From NCBI RefSeq assembly GCF_013302895.1, contig NZ_VJOK01000001.1:4930351-4994350 (forward strand): a stretch of 64,000 nucleotides of DNA, given 5' to 3'. This DNA comes from Streptomyces albus subsp. chlorinus (GTDB lineage: Bacteria; Actinomycetota; Actinomycetes; Streptomycetales; Streptomycetaceae). The notes below the pieces were generated by a model. The model was given only the letters and a program-made list of their open reading frames with translations. It made no database searches and was not told the DNA's origin. Position numbers and translations under genes: made by a program. Below, in pieces: positions 23,954-32,359 of the stretch. How positions within the stretch are numbered: position 1 is the stretch's first letter; each line of letters opens with the position of its first letter.

Positions 23954-25917
23954 TCGCTCGTCAGCTCCTCGTCGGTCAGGTACTTGATCAACTCCTCCTT
24001 CTCGAACAGCTCAAGGAGGTCCTTGCGGATCGGCGGCATCTCGCGGCGGCGGAGGCTGATCCGGTCGGCCGCGCCGTCCTCGGCCGCCGCGACCTTCAGG
24101 GTGCAGACGAGGTTGGCGCGGCGCCACTCGCGGTCCATCTCCGGGTAGTCGTCGCGGGTGTGGCCGCCGCGCGACTCGGTGCGGTTGAGCGCGGCGCGGG
24201 CCACGCACTCGCTGACCAGCAGCATGTTGCGCAGGTCGAGAGCCAGGTGCCAGCCCGGGTTGAACTGGCGGTGGCCCTCCACCCGCACCCGGCGTGCCCG
24301 CTCCCGCAGGCCGGCGAGGCGCTCCAGCGCCTCGCCCATCTCCTCCTCCCGCCGGATGATGCCGACCAGGTCGTTCATCGTCTGCTGGAGTTCCTGGTGG
24401 ACGGCGTAGGGGTTCTCGGCCGGTCCCCCCGCTTCCCCGCCCGTGCCCGCGTCCGGGCCCGCGCCCGCGCCGGCTCCCGGCGACGGTTCGGTGCCGAACG
24501 GCCGCAGGGCCTCGGCCGCCGCCGCCTCGATCTGCTCCTCGCCGACCCGGGCCCGCTCGGTGCCGCACGCCTGCGCGTACCGGGCGGCGTGCAGCCCGGC
24601 GCGCCGGCCGAAGACCAGCAGGTCGGACAGCGAGTTGCCGCCCAGCCGGTTGGAGCCGTGCATGCCCCCGGCGACCTCGCCCGCCGCGAACAGGCCGGGC
24701 ACACCCCGCGCGGCGGCGGTGTCCGACTCGACGTCCACGCCGCCCATGACGTAGTGGCAGGTCGGGCCGACCTCCATGGGCTCGGCCGTGATGTCCACGT
24801 CCGCCAGCTCCCGGAACTGGTGGTGCATCGAGGGCAGCCGCCGTTTGATGGTCTCGGCGGGCATCCGGGTGGACACGTCCAGGAAGACCCCGCCGTGCGG
24901 GGAGCCGCGTCCCGCCTTGACCTCGGCGTTGATGGCGCGCGCGACCTCGTCGCGGGGCAGCAGTTCGGGCGGGCGGCGGTGGTTGTCGGGGTCCTCGTAC
25001 CAGCCGTCGGCCTCCTGCTCGGTCTCGGCGTACTTCTCCTTGAAGACGTCCGGGACGTAGTCGAACATGAACCGCTTGCCCTCGGAGTTGCGCAGCACCC
25101 CGCCGTCGCCGCGCACCGACTCGGTGACCAGGATGCCCTTGACCGACGGCGGCCAGACCATCCCCGTCGGGTGGAACTGCACGAACTCCATGTTGATCAG
25201 CGAGGCCCCGGCCAGCAGCGCCAGCGCGTGCCCGTCCCCGGTGTACTCCCAGGAGTTGGAGGTCACCTTGAACGACTTGCCGATGCCGCCGGTCGCCAGC
25301 ACCACCGCGGGCGCCTCGATGACGAAGAACCGGCCGCTCTCGCGTTCGTAGCAGAAGGCGCCGCTCACCTTGTCGCCGTCCTTCAGGACGCGGGTGACCG
25401 TGCACTCCTGGAAGACCTTGATGCGCGCCTCGTAGTCGCCGCTCTCCTTGAAGTCCTCCTGCTGGAGGGAGACGACCTTCTGCTGGAGGGTGCGGATCAG
25501 CTCCAGCCCCGTGCGGTCGCCGACGTGTGCCAGGCGCGGGTACTCGTGGCCGCCGAAGTTGCGCTGCGAGATCCGCCCGTCCGCCGTACGGTCGAACAGC
25601 GCGCCCCAGGTCTCCAGCTCCCACACCCGCTCGGGGGCCTCGCGCGCGTGCAGCTCCGCCATGCGCCACTGGTTGAGGAACTTGCCGCCGCGCATGGTGT
25701 CGCGGAAGTGGACCTTCCAGTTGTCTCCCTCGTTGACGTTGCCCATGCTGGCCGCGATACCGCCCTCGGCCATCACCGTGTGGGCCTTGCCGAAGAGGGA
25801 CTTGCAGATCACCGCGGTCCGCAGCCCCTGCTCGCGGGCCTCGATCGCGGCCCGCAGCCCGGCGCCGCCCGCGCCGATGATGACGACGTCCCACTGCTGT
25901 CGTTCTACGTGTGCCAT
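23950..25917 (-). CDS. sdhA: Succinate dehydrogenase/fumarate reductase flavoprotein subunit
   Basis: 655 residues. The FAD-binding V-V-I-I-G-A-G-G-A-G-L is at 11-21, and H-T-V-M-A-E-G-G-I-A-A-S follows, carrying the His for covalent flavin. H-P-T-G, active-site R-G-D-G-G-V-L, H-Y-V-M-G-G-V and G-G-N-S-L are all present. A Gly/Ala/Pro-rich insert (about 480-500) separates the capping and C-terminal helical domains. It oxidises succinate (or reduces fumarate) on the cytoplasmic side of the membrane complex. It is the second gene of the cytochrome b-flavoprotein-FeS operon, 25 bp after the cytochrome gene. Confidence 0.96.
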   Translation of the reverse strand: MAHVERQQWDVVIIGAGGAGLRAAIEAREQGLRTAVICKSLFGKAHTVMAEGGIAASMGNVNEGDNWKVHFRDTMRGGKFLNQWRMAELHAREAPERVWELETWGALFDRTADGRISQRNFGGHEYPRLAHVGDRTGLELIRTLQQKVVSLQQEDFKESGDYEARIKVFQECTVTRVLKDGDKVSGAFCYERESGRFFVIEAPAVVLATGGIGKSFKVTSNSWEYTGDGHALALLAGASLINMEFVQFHPTGMVWPPSVKGILVTESVRGDGGVLRNSEGKRFMFDYVPDVFKEKYAETEQEADGWYEDPDNHRRPPELLPRDEVARAINAEVKAGRGSPHGGVFLDVSTRMPAETIKRRLPSMHHQFRELADVDITAEPMEVGPTCHYVMGGVDVESDTAAARGVPGLFAAGEVAGGMHGSNRLGGNSLSDLLVFGRRAGLHAARYAQACGTERARVGEEQIEAAAAEALRPFGTEPSPGAGAGAGPDAGTGGEAGGPAENPYAVHQELQQTMNDLVGIIRREEEMGEALERLAGLRERARRVRVEGHRQFNPGWHLALDLRNMLLVSECVARAALNRTESRGGHTRDDYPEMDREWRRANLVCTLKVAAAEDGAADRISLRRREMPPIRKDLLELFEKEELIKYLTDEELTSE

Positions 25918-25942
25918 GTCGCTGGTTTCCCTCTCGAATCCC

Positions 25943-26794
25943 TCAGAAGAAGCGCGGGTCGGTGAAAGCGCCGGTGGCCAGCAGGTAGACGTAGAAGTCC
26001 GCCAGCGCCACGCTCACCAGCGAGGCCCAGGCCAGCAGCATGTGCCGTTCGTTGAGCTTTCCGACCCAGCCCCACAGCCGGTAGCGCACCGGGTGCTTGG
26101 AGAAGTGCCGCAGCCTGCCGCCGACGATGTGCCGGCAGGAGTGGCACGAGAGGGTGTACGCCCAGATCAGTGTGATGTTGACGAGGAAGACCAGCGTGCC
26201 CAGGCCCATGTGGCCCCACGCGTAGTCCGCGTCGCGGAAGCCGAGCAGGGTGTCCCAGGTGAGGACCAGCGCGACGAGCAGCGCGGCGTAGAAGAAGTAG
26301 CGGTGGATGTTCTGCAGGATCAGCGGGAAGCGGGTCTCGCCGGTGTACTTCTTGTGCGGTTCGGCGACCGCGCAGGCCGGGGGAGAGGCCCAGAAGCCGC
26401 GGTAGTACGCCTTGCGGTAGTAGTAGCAGGTGAGCCGGAAGCCCAGCGGGAAGACCAGGATGAGCAGCGCGGGCGACAGGCCCCACCACGCGCCGAACAG
26501 GCCCCAGTTGGGCCCGCCCTTCATCGTCGCGCAGTTGTCCGCCAGGCAGGGCGAGTAGAACGGCGACACATAGGGCGCGTGGTAGTAGTCGGCGTTCGCG
26601 AACGCGCGCCACGTCGAGTAGACGACGAAGGCGAGCAGCCCAAGGACGGTCGCCGCCGGCGCGAGCCACCAGCGGTCCTTGCGCAGATGCGGGGCGGCGA
26701 TCGCGGCGCGGGTGCTCCCGCGCACGCCGGTGGGCTGGGAGCCCGCGGTCGGTCGGGGCCCCCTGTTCTGTCGGGGTTCGGTGCCAGTGGCCAA
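25943..26794 (-). CDS. sdhC: Cytochrome b subunit of succinate dehydrogenase/fumarate reductase
   Basis: 283 residues with five or so hydrophobic segments: L-A-P-A-A-T-V-L-G-L-L-A-F-V-V, P-A-L-L-I-L-V-F-P-L-G-F, Y-F-F-Y-A-A-L-L-V-A-L, L-V-F-L-V-N-I-T-L-I-W-A-Y and L-A-W-A-S-L-V-S-V-A-L. Several His residues (Q-N-I-H-R-Y, G-H-M-G, C-H-S-C-R-H) are suited to diheme binding. The protein anchors the flavoprotein and FeS subunits and passes electrons to quinone. The TTG at 26794 is chosen because CCGGAG lies about 6 nt upstream; no ATG or GTG gives a sensible N-terminus. First gene of the sdh trio, with a small gene 75 bp upstream in the same direction. Confidence 0.9.
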   Translation of the reverse strand: MATGTEPRQNRGPRPTAGSQPTGVRGSTRAAIAAPHLRKDRWWLAPAATVLGLLAFVVYSTWRAFANADYYHAPYVSPFYSPCLADNCATMKGGPNWGLFGAWWGLSPALLILVFPLGFRLTCYYYRKAYYRGFWASPPACAVAEPHKKYTGETRFPLILQNIHRYFFYAALLVALVLTWDTLLGFRDADYAWGHMGLGTLVFLVNITLIWAYTLSCHSCRHIVGGRLRHFSKHPVRYRLWGWVGKLNERHMLLAWASLVSVALADFYVYLLATGAFTDPRFF

Positions 26795-26868
26795 CGGAAT
26801 CTCCGGATGAGACGACAGGGGTCGAAGCGGCAAGGGCCTGCCGTGGTGGACTCGTAGTATCCACCCGC

Positions 26869-27156
26869 TCACGGTGCGTGTCGGCCGCGTGCTCCGAGTC
26901 CCTCGTCGTCGACGTCCGTCCACAGGCCCGGGTCGTAGGGCTGGTCGGAAATGGTCACCATCTCGGGGCGCGGCTCGCTCGTCGGGCGCGGTGCGGTGGC
27001 TCCCAGCAGGGCGAGCGACTCCTTGAGGTGTGCGGCGTCGCTGCGCACCCGCCGGATCTCCAGGCCGTTGCCGAGGTGCGTCTCGAGCCGGCTGACGCAG
27101 CGCGCGAGATCGTCCAGGCAGCGCTGAGCGGCCGTCAGTTCGTCGTGTAGGGACAT
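26869..27156 (-). CDS. 95-residue conserved hypothetical protein upstream of sdh
   Basis: ATG at 27156 with GAGGTGGG upstream. The N-terminal half, M-S-L-H-D-E-L-T-A-A-Q-R-C-L-D-D-L then R-L-E-T-H-L and A-A-H-L-K-E-S-L-A-L-L, is heptad-like and probably a short coiled coil. The C-terminal half is Pro/Asp-rich and likely disordered. No catalytic motif. It lies 75 bp before the sdh operon in the same direction, so it may share the transcript; function unknown. Confidence 0.7.
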   Translation of the reverse strand: MSLHDELTAAQRCLDDLARCVSRLETHLGNGLEIRRVRSDAAHLKESLALLGATAPRPTSEPRPEMVTISDQPYDPGLWTDVDDEGLGARGRHAP

Positions 27157-27481
27157 GACTTGCCCACCTCCGCTGTGGTGGCGGCTGGCGTGGTCCATGC
27201 GCCTGGCGAGTGTTGCGCGTCACACTCGGCTTGTGAAGGGTGCGGTACGCCATTGCGCCCGTACGGGTCGCCCTCGGCGGAACCCCGGCTTGACCGTGCC
27301 ATCCGTGTGAGGCTCCGGCCCCCCGGGTGTCCTCCGCCCGGGTGGCGTGCCCGCCCCAGGTGTCGTGTCCGGGTGGTCGGGGGTTTGGGGCCGTGGCCTG
27401 TGGGGCGAAAAGATGTGATGAACCGCAAAAACCGCCAAAAGAGGACGTAGCGGGCGCGCGGTCAGCCCCGGAGGTTTGAGC
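27157..27481. other. Divergent promoter region, 325 bp
   Basis: Lies between the minus-strand small gene/sdh operon and the plus-strand lipoprotein gene. I see an AT-richer patch at about 27405-27445 (GATGTGATGAACCGCAAAAA) suited to a promoter for the lipoprotein gene, but no clear -35/-10 pair and no RNA gene. Confidence 0.4.
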
Positions 27482-29890
27482 ATGCGAGCCGTCCCAGCCG
27501 AGTCAGCACGGCCCCCGAGACGACAGCGAGACGAGTCCCCCTCCCGCCCGGACACGGCGGAGCCCGGCACGCGGGAGGAGCGGCGCGCCCGGCACCGCCG
27601 GGGCGGGCGCGGCGGCCGGCGCTGGGTGGCCGCCCTGGTGGCCGGAGTGCTGCTCCCGTTGCCACTGGCCGCGTGCGGCGCGGACGAGGACACCTCGGAC
27701 GACGGCGCGGGCTCCGGCATCGGCGCGGGCACGGCGGACGCGGACGGCGACGTGCGCGCCACCGACCGGCGGCAGCTCTCCGCCGGCGGGACGCTGCGCT
27801 GGGCGGTGGACGCGGCGCCCACCACCTTCAACGTCTTCCAGCCCGACGCCTCCGAGGCCACCAAGCGGGTCGCCGCCGCCACGCTGCCCGCGCTCTTCAC
27901 CCTCGACCAGCACGGGACGCCGCAGCTGAACAAGGACTACCTGGACGGCGCCGAGGTCACCTCGACCGAGCCGAGGCAGACCGTCGTCTACAAGCTGAAC
28001 CCCAAGGCGCGCTGGAGCGACGGCCGCCGGGTCTCGGCGGCGGACTTCCGGGCCCAGTGGAAGGCGCTGCGCGGCAAGGACAACGCCTTCTGGACCGCGC
28101 GGAACGCCGGCTACGAGCGGATCAGGAAGATCACCAGGGGCGAGGGCGCGGGAGAGGTGAAGGTCGTCTTCGCCAAGCCGTACGCGGATTGGCGCTCGCT
28201 GTTCACCCCGCTCTACCCGAAGCAGGCGATGCGAAGCCCGCACGCCTTCAACGACGGCTCGCGCACCGCGCTGCCCGCCTCGGCGGGCCCCTTCCGCGTC
28301 GTCCCCGCGAAGGGGAAGAAGACCGGCAGGGACTCGGCCCGCGACCGCACCGTCCTGCGGCGCGACGCCCGCTGGTGGGGCGAGCGCGCGAAGCTGGACC
28401 GCATCGTGCTGAGGGCGGTGCCCCGCGACGAGCGGACCGAGGCGCTGGCCGAGGGGAAGGTGGACGTCGCCGACGTGGGCGGTGCCGCGGCGAAGAAGAT
28501 CGGCGCCGCGAACGGCCTCGGCGGCCCTCGGCGTCCCGGTGCGGCCGGTGAGCGCGGCGAGAAGCGGGAGGCCCAGCTGCGCCGGGAGCGCAAGCGCGAG
28601 GCCCGCGAGCGGCTCGGCGCGGCGACCGCCGAGCGGCTGAGCGCCTACGAGGTGCGCACCGCCCTGGACCCGGCCTACACGCAGCTGGCGCTCAACGGCT
28701 CGCGCGGCCCCCTGGCCGACGAGCGGGTGCGCCGCGCCGTGGCCCGCGCCATCGACCGCGGCGAGCTGGCGAGGAAGGCGATGGAGGGGACCGGGCTGCC
28801 CGCCAAGCCGCTCGGCAGCCATCTGCGGATGACCAACCAGAACGGCTACCGGGACAACAGCGGCGCCGTGGGCGGCGAGGACGTGGACGCCGCGCAGTCC
28901 CTCCTCGCCGACGCGGGCTGGAAGACCGGCGGTGCCCTCACCCGGGGCGGGCCCGGCACCCGCGGGTCCGCCCCGAAGGGCGAGCCGGGGCAGCGGGACG
29001 GGCATCGCGGCGGCGCGCGGTCCGAGGGCGGCCCCGCCGAGCCGCCGGCCTCGGCCTCGTCCCCGCAGGCGGGGGCCCGTGCGCCCTACCGGGAGGAGGC
29101 CGAGGCGTCGGTCGTCCGCCTGACCGCGGCGCAGATCGCCCAGGTCGTCGACAAGCCCCTCAACCTCACCGTCTCGACGACCACGCAGCGCGCCGCCATG
29201 CTGGCGCAGTCCGCGCACGCGCGGATGGCCGCCGCCGAGCGGTCGGGCTCCGAGCGCGCACTGCGCCGGGCCCGGGCGGCGCTGCGGACCGCGGAGCGGG
29301 TGCGGGCCACGGCCAGGGAGCTGCGGCTGCTGGAGGCCGACCCGGCCACCGCCGTACGCGGCAAGGAGGGCAAGCCCCTCGCGCTGCGCTTCGTCCTGCC
29401 GGGCGGCAAGGGGTCGGCGCAGCTGCGGGCCACCGGGGAGCGGATCGCGCGGATGCTGGACGAGGTCGGCATCCGTACGCAGATCAAGAAGGTGCCCGGC
29501 GACAGCTACTTCAAGGACCACATCGCGGCGGGCGAGTACGACCTGGCGCTCTACTCGTGGCCGGCGACGGCGTTCCCGGCGACCGAGGCGCGGCCGATCT
29601 TCGCCAAGCCGCAGCCGGCCCCCGACGGCTCGCTGCTGGTGGAGCAGAACTACGCGCGGGTGGGCACCGACCAGATCGACCAGCTCTTCGAGCAGGCCGC
29701 GGGCGAGCTGGACGACGGGCGCCGGGCCGAGCTGATGGAGAAGGCGGACGCGCGGATCTGGGCGGTGGCCGGTTCGCTGCCGCTCTACCAGCGGCCCCAG
29801 CTGGTGGCCGCCAAGCGGAACCTGGCCAACGTCGGGGCCTTCGGCTTCCGCACCCCCGCCTACGAGGACATCGGCTACCGCAAGGGCTGA
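27482..29890 (+). CDS. Large solute-binding lipoprotein, family 5 (peptide-binding type)
   Basis: 802 residues, far longer than the usual 530-600. The ATG at 27482 follows GGAGG by 7-8 nt. A 47-residue Arg-rich leader precedes a hydrophobic segment and the lipobox L-P-L-A-A-C65. Family-5 features follow: T-L-R-W-A-V-D, L-F-T-L-D-Q-H-G-T-P-Q-L, Y-K-L-N-P-K-A-R-W-S-D-G-R-R, F-R-V-V-P and D-L-A-L-Y-S-W-P. Low-complexity inserts occur at about 350-385 and 485-540. It would bind oligopeptides or nickel-like ligands outside the membrane, but has no adjacent permease or ATPase, so it must use another transporter (perhaps one of the three downstream) or act as a sensor. The very long basic leader could mean a later start. 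Confidence 0.85.
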   Translation: MRAVPAESARPPRRQRDESPSRPDTAEPGTREERRARHRRGGRGGRRWVAALVAGVLLPLPLAACGADEDTSDDGAGSGIGAGTADADGDVRATDRRQLSAGGTLRWAVDAAPTTFNVFQPDASEATKRVAAATLPALFTLDQHGTPQLNKDYLDGAEVTSTEPRQTVVYKLNPKARWSDGRRVSAADFRAQWKALRGKDNAFWTARNAGYERIRKITRGEGAGEVKVVFAKPYADWRSLFTPLYPKQAMRSPHAFNDGSRTALPASAGPFRVVPAKGKKTGRDSARDRTVLRRDARWWGERAKLDRIVLRAVPRDERTEALAEGKVDVADVGGAAAKKIGAANGLGGPRRPGAAGERGEKREAQLRRERKREARERLGAATAERLSAYEVRTALDPAYTQLALNGSRGPLADERVRRAVARAIDRGELARKAMEGTGLPAKPLGSHLRMTNQNGYRDNSGAVGGEDVDAAQSLLADAGWKTGGALTRGGPGTRGSAPKGEPGQRDGHRGGARSEGGPAEPPASASSPQAGARAPYREEAEASVVRLTAAQIAQVVDKPLNLTVSTTTQRAAMLAQSAHARMAAAERSGSERALRRARAALRTAERVRATARELRLLEADPATAVRGKEGKPLALRFVLPGGKGSAQLRATGERIARMLDEVGIRTQIKKVPGDSYFKDHIAAGEYDLALYSWPATAFPATEARPIFAKPQPAPDGSLLVEQNYARVGTDQIDQLFEQAAGELDDGRRAELMEKADARIWAVAGSLPLYQRPQLVAAKRNLANVGAFGFRTPAYEDIGYRKG

Positions 29891-29920
29891 GCGGGGCCCC
29901 GCCACCCCGGGGCGGAGGGG

Positions 29921-29956
29921 GCGCCGGACGGACCGCGCGGCGGCCCCGTCCGGCGC
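29921..29956 (+). terminator. Terminator after the large lipoprotein gene
   Basis: GCGCCGGACGG (29921-29931) pairs perfectly with CCGTCCGGCGC (29946-29956) across 14 nt, 30 bp after the stop codon and 124 bp before typA. A smaller GC dyad precedes it at about 29890. Confidence 0.7.
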
Positions 29957-30080
29957 TTCGCGCGGGGGCCGTACCATGGTTGACACAGCCGTGGCGAGCC
30001 GAGCCCGGCGTCAGGGCCCGCGGCCCGGCCCCCCAGGGGCGCCGCGGGGACCCATCCGTCAACCCGGGAGACACCTCGCA

Positions 30081-31952
30081 GTGCCCACGCGCCACGACAT
30101 CCGCAACGTCGCCATCGTCGCCCACGTCGACCACGGCAAGACGACACTGGTCGACGCCATGCTCAAGCAGGCCGGAGCCTTCGCCGCCCACCAGCTGGAG
30201 TCCGTCGACGACCGGGTGATGGACTCCAACGACCTGGAGCGCGAGAAGGGCATCACCATTCTCGCGAAGAACACCGCGGTCAAATACCACCCCAAGGACG
30301 GTGGCGACCCGATCACCATCAACATCATCGACACCCCCGGCCACGCCGACTTCGGCGGTGAGGTCGAGCGCGGCCTGTCGATGGTGGACGCGGTGGTGCT
30401 GCTGGTCGACGCCTCCGAGGGGCCCCTGCCGCAGACCCGCTTCGTGCTGCGCAAGGCCCTGGAGGCCCGGCTCCCGGTCATCCTCTGCGTCAACAAGACC
30501 GACCGGCCCGACGCCCGGATCTCCGAGGTCGTGGACGAGACCTACGACCTCTTCCTCGACCTGGACGCGGACGAGGAGCAGATCGAGTTCCCCATCGTCT
30601 ACGCCTGCGCCCGCGACGGCATCGCCTCGCTGACGCAGCCGGCCGACGGCGCCGTGCCCGCGGACAGCACCAGCCTGGAGCCGTTCTTCACCACCCTGCT
30701 GGAGACGGTGCCCGCCCCCACCTACGAGGAGGGCGCCCCGCTCCAGGCGCACGTCACCAACCTGGACGCCGACAACTTCCTGGGCCGGATCGCGCTGCTG
30801 CGCGTGAAGGAGGGCTCGCTGAAGAAGGGCCAGACCGTGGCCTGGATGAAGCGGGACGGCTCCGTGCAGAACGTGCGGATCACCGAGCTGCTGATGACCG
30901 AGGCGCTCACCCGCAAGCCCGCCACCGAGGCCGGGCCGGGCGACATCTGCGCGGTCGCCGGCATCCCGGACATCATGATCGGCGAGACGCTGGCGGACGT
31001 CGAGAACCCGGTGGCGCTGCCGCTGATCACCGTGGACGAGCCCGCCATCTCCATGACCATCGGCACCAACACCTCGCCGCTGGTCGGCAAGGGCGGCAAG
31101 GGCCACAAGGTCACCGCTCGGCTGGTCAAGGACCGGCTGGACCGGGAGCTGGTCGGCAACGTCTCGCTGCGGGTCCTGCCCACCGAGCGCCCCGACGCCT
31201 GGGAGGTGCAGGGCCGCGGTGAGCTGGCCCTGGCCATCCTGGTGGAGACGATGCGCCGGGAGGGCTTCGAGCTGACCGTGGGCAAGCCGGAGGTGGTCAC
31301 CCGCGAGATCGACGGGAAGCTGCACGAGCCGGTCGAGCGCATGACCATCGACGCCCCCGAGGAGCACCTGGGCGCCATCACCCAGCTGATGGCCACCCGC
31401 AAGGGCCGGATGGAGACGATGACCAACCACGGCTCCGGCTGGGTGCGCATGGAGTGGATCGTTCCGTCCCGCGGGCTGATCGGCTTCCGCACGGAGTTCC
31501 TGACCGAGACCCGCGGCACCGGTATCGCGCACTCGATCTTCGAGGGCCACGAGCCGTGGTTCGGCGAACTGCGCACGCGGCGCAGCGGCTCGCTGGTCGC
31601 GGACCGCGCCGGGACGGCGACGCCGTTCGCGATGATGAACCTCCAGGAGCGCGGCACGATCTTCATCGAGCCGGGCACCGAGGTGTACGAGGGCATGATC
31701 GTCGGGGAGAACTCCCGCTCCGACGACATGGACGTCAACATCACCAAGGAGAAGAAGCTCACCAACATGCGGGCTGCCTCCGCCGACACCACGGAGAACC
31801 TGGTTCCGCCGCGGAAGCTCTCGCTGGAGCAGGCGCTGGAGTTCTGCCGCGAGGACGAGTGCATCGAGGTGACGCCGGAGACGGTGCGCATCCGCAAGGT
31901 GAACCTCGACGCGAAGGAGCGGGCCCGCGCGGCCTCCCGCGCCAAGAGGTGA
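30081..31952 (+). CDS. typA: Translational GTPase TypA/BipA
   Basis: 623 residues, normal for the family. G1 A-H-V-D-H-G-K-T at 14-21, switch I E-K-G-I-T-I, D-T-P-G-H-A-D-F, N-K-T-D and the C-terminal BipA signature (M-R-R-E-G-F-E-L, G-S-G-W-V-R-M-E-W, R-G-L-I-G-F-R-T-E-F) are all present. It is a ribosome-associated GTPase of the EF-G/LepA group, needed for stress and cold growth and late 50S assembly. The GTG at 30081 gives the conserved N-terminus (T-R-H-D-I-R-N-V-A-I-V-A-H). A strong hairpin at 32033 ends the transcript. Confidence 0.97.
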   Translation: MPTRHDIRNVAIVAHVDHGKTTLVDAMLKQAGAFAAHQLESVDDRVMDSNDLEREKGITILAKNTAVKYHPKDGGDPITINIIDTPGHADFGGEVERGLSMVDAVVLLVDASEGPLPQTRFVLRKALEARLPVILCVNKTDRPDARISEVVDETYDLFLDLDADEEQIEFPIVYACARDGIASLTQPADGAVPADSTSLEPFFTTLLETVPAPTYEEGAPLQAHVTNLDADNFLGRIALLRVKEGSLKKGQTVAWMKRDGSVQNVRITELLMTEALTRKPATEAGPGDICAVAGIPDIMIGETLADVENPVALPLITVDEPAISMTIGTNTSPLVGKGGKGHKVTARLVKDRLDRELVGNVSLRVLPTERPDAWEVQGRGELALAILVETMRREGFELTVGKPEVVTREIDGKLHEPVERMTIDAPEEHLGAITQLMATRKGRMETMTNHGSGWVRMEWIVPSRGLIGFRTEFLTETRGTGIAHSIFEGHEPWFGELRTRRSGSLVADRAGTATPFAMMNLQERGTIFIEPGTEVYEGMIVGENSRSDDMDVNITKEKKLTNMRAASADTTENLVPPRKLSLEQALEFCREDECIEVTPETVRIRKVNLDAKERARAASRAKR

Positions 31953-32032
31953 CGGTGCCCGCGCGGTGCGGCCACCGGTGAGGCGGTCCCGCCCCCGCCG
32001 TCGTGGTTGCGCACCGTAGCGGAAGAGTTCAG

Positions 32033-32070
32033 CGATCAGGCCCCCACCCTGGCGGATGGGGGCCTGATCG
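32033..32070 (+). terminator. typA terminator
   Basis: CGATCAGGCCCCCA (32033-32046) is exactly complementary to TGGGGGCCTGATCG (32057-32070) across a 10-nt loop, 80 bp after typA. A 14-bp GC-rich stem like this is a typical Streptomyces terminator. Confidence 0.8.
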
Positions 32071-32201
32071 TGTTCTCCGGGGCACTTCCCGTGGCCTGCC
32101 TCGTGTGCGCTCCGCGACCGTGCCGTCCGGATAGCGAGATGCCACCGGTGTGCTGTGCGGCAATTGCCCGCCTGTACGGGTCGGGAATCTCCGGTTACCG
32201 G

Positions 32202-32213
32202 ACAACAAGTTGT
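32202..32213. promoter_or_regulatory. Candidate operator/promoter dyad upstream of oligopeptide operon 1
   Basis: ACAAC-AA-GTTGT is a perfect inverted repeat inside the most AT-rich part of the promoter region, between a possible -35 (TTACCG) and -10 (TAATCA). It may bind the regulator of this transporter; no regulator gene is adjacent. Confidence 0.35.
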
Positions 32214-32359
32214 ATGTGTAATCAAAATGAGACGCGCAACCCCTGGTTCGGCGGGGGTACGGGGGCGGATAGTTGAAACCCTCAAGTTCGGGTTAACGGG
32301 TCACGCACCGTCACATGGGCGCCGACTCTCCCTTGGTGAACGACACAAGGAGGACGCCC

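Larger units (their letters stand above)
31953..32359. other. typA terminator and promoter region of oligopeptide operon 1
   Basis: 407 bp without a gene. It holds the typA terminator hairpin (32033-32070), then an AT-richer stretch at 32190-32245 with the dyad ACAAC-AA-GTTGT at 32202-32213. TTACCG and TAATCA flank the dyad with 18 bp between them and could be a -35/-10 pair for the operon. The ribosome site AAGGAGG is at 32346-32352. Confidence 0.5.

Noticed and set aside
29511..32285. 924-residue minus-strand open frame
   Set aside because: Lies opposite typA and the end of the lipoprotein gene; no motif and no start signal.
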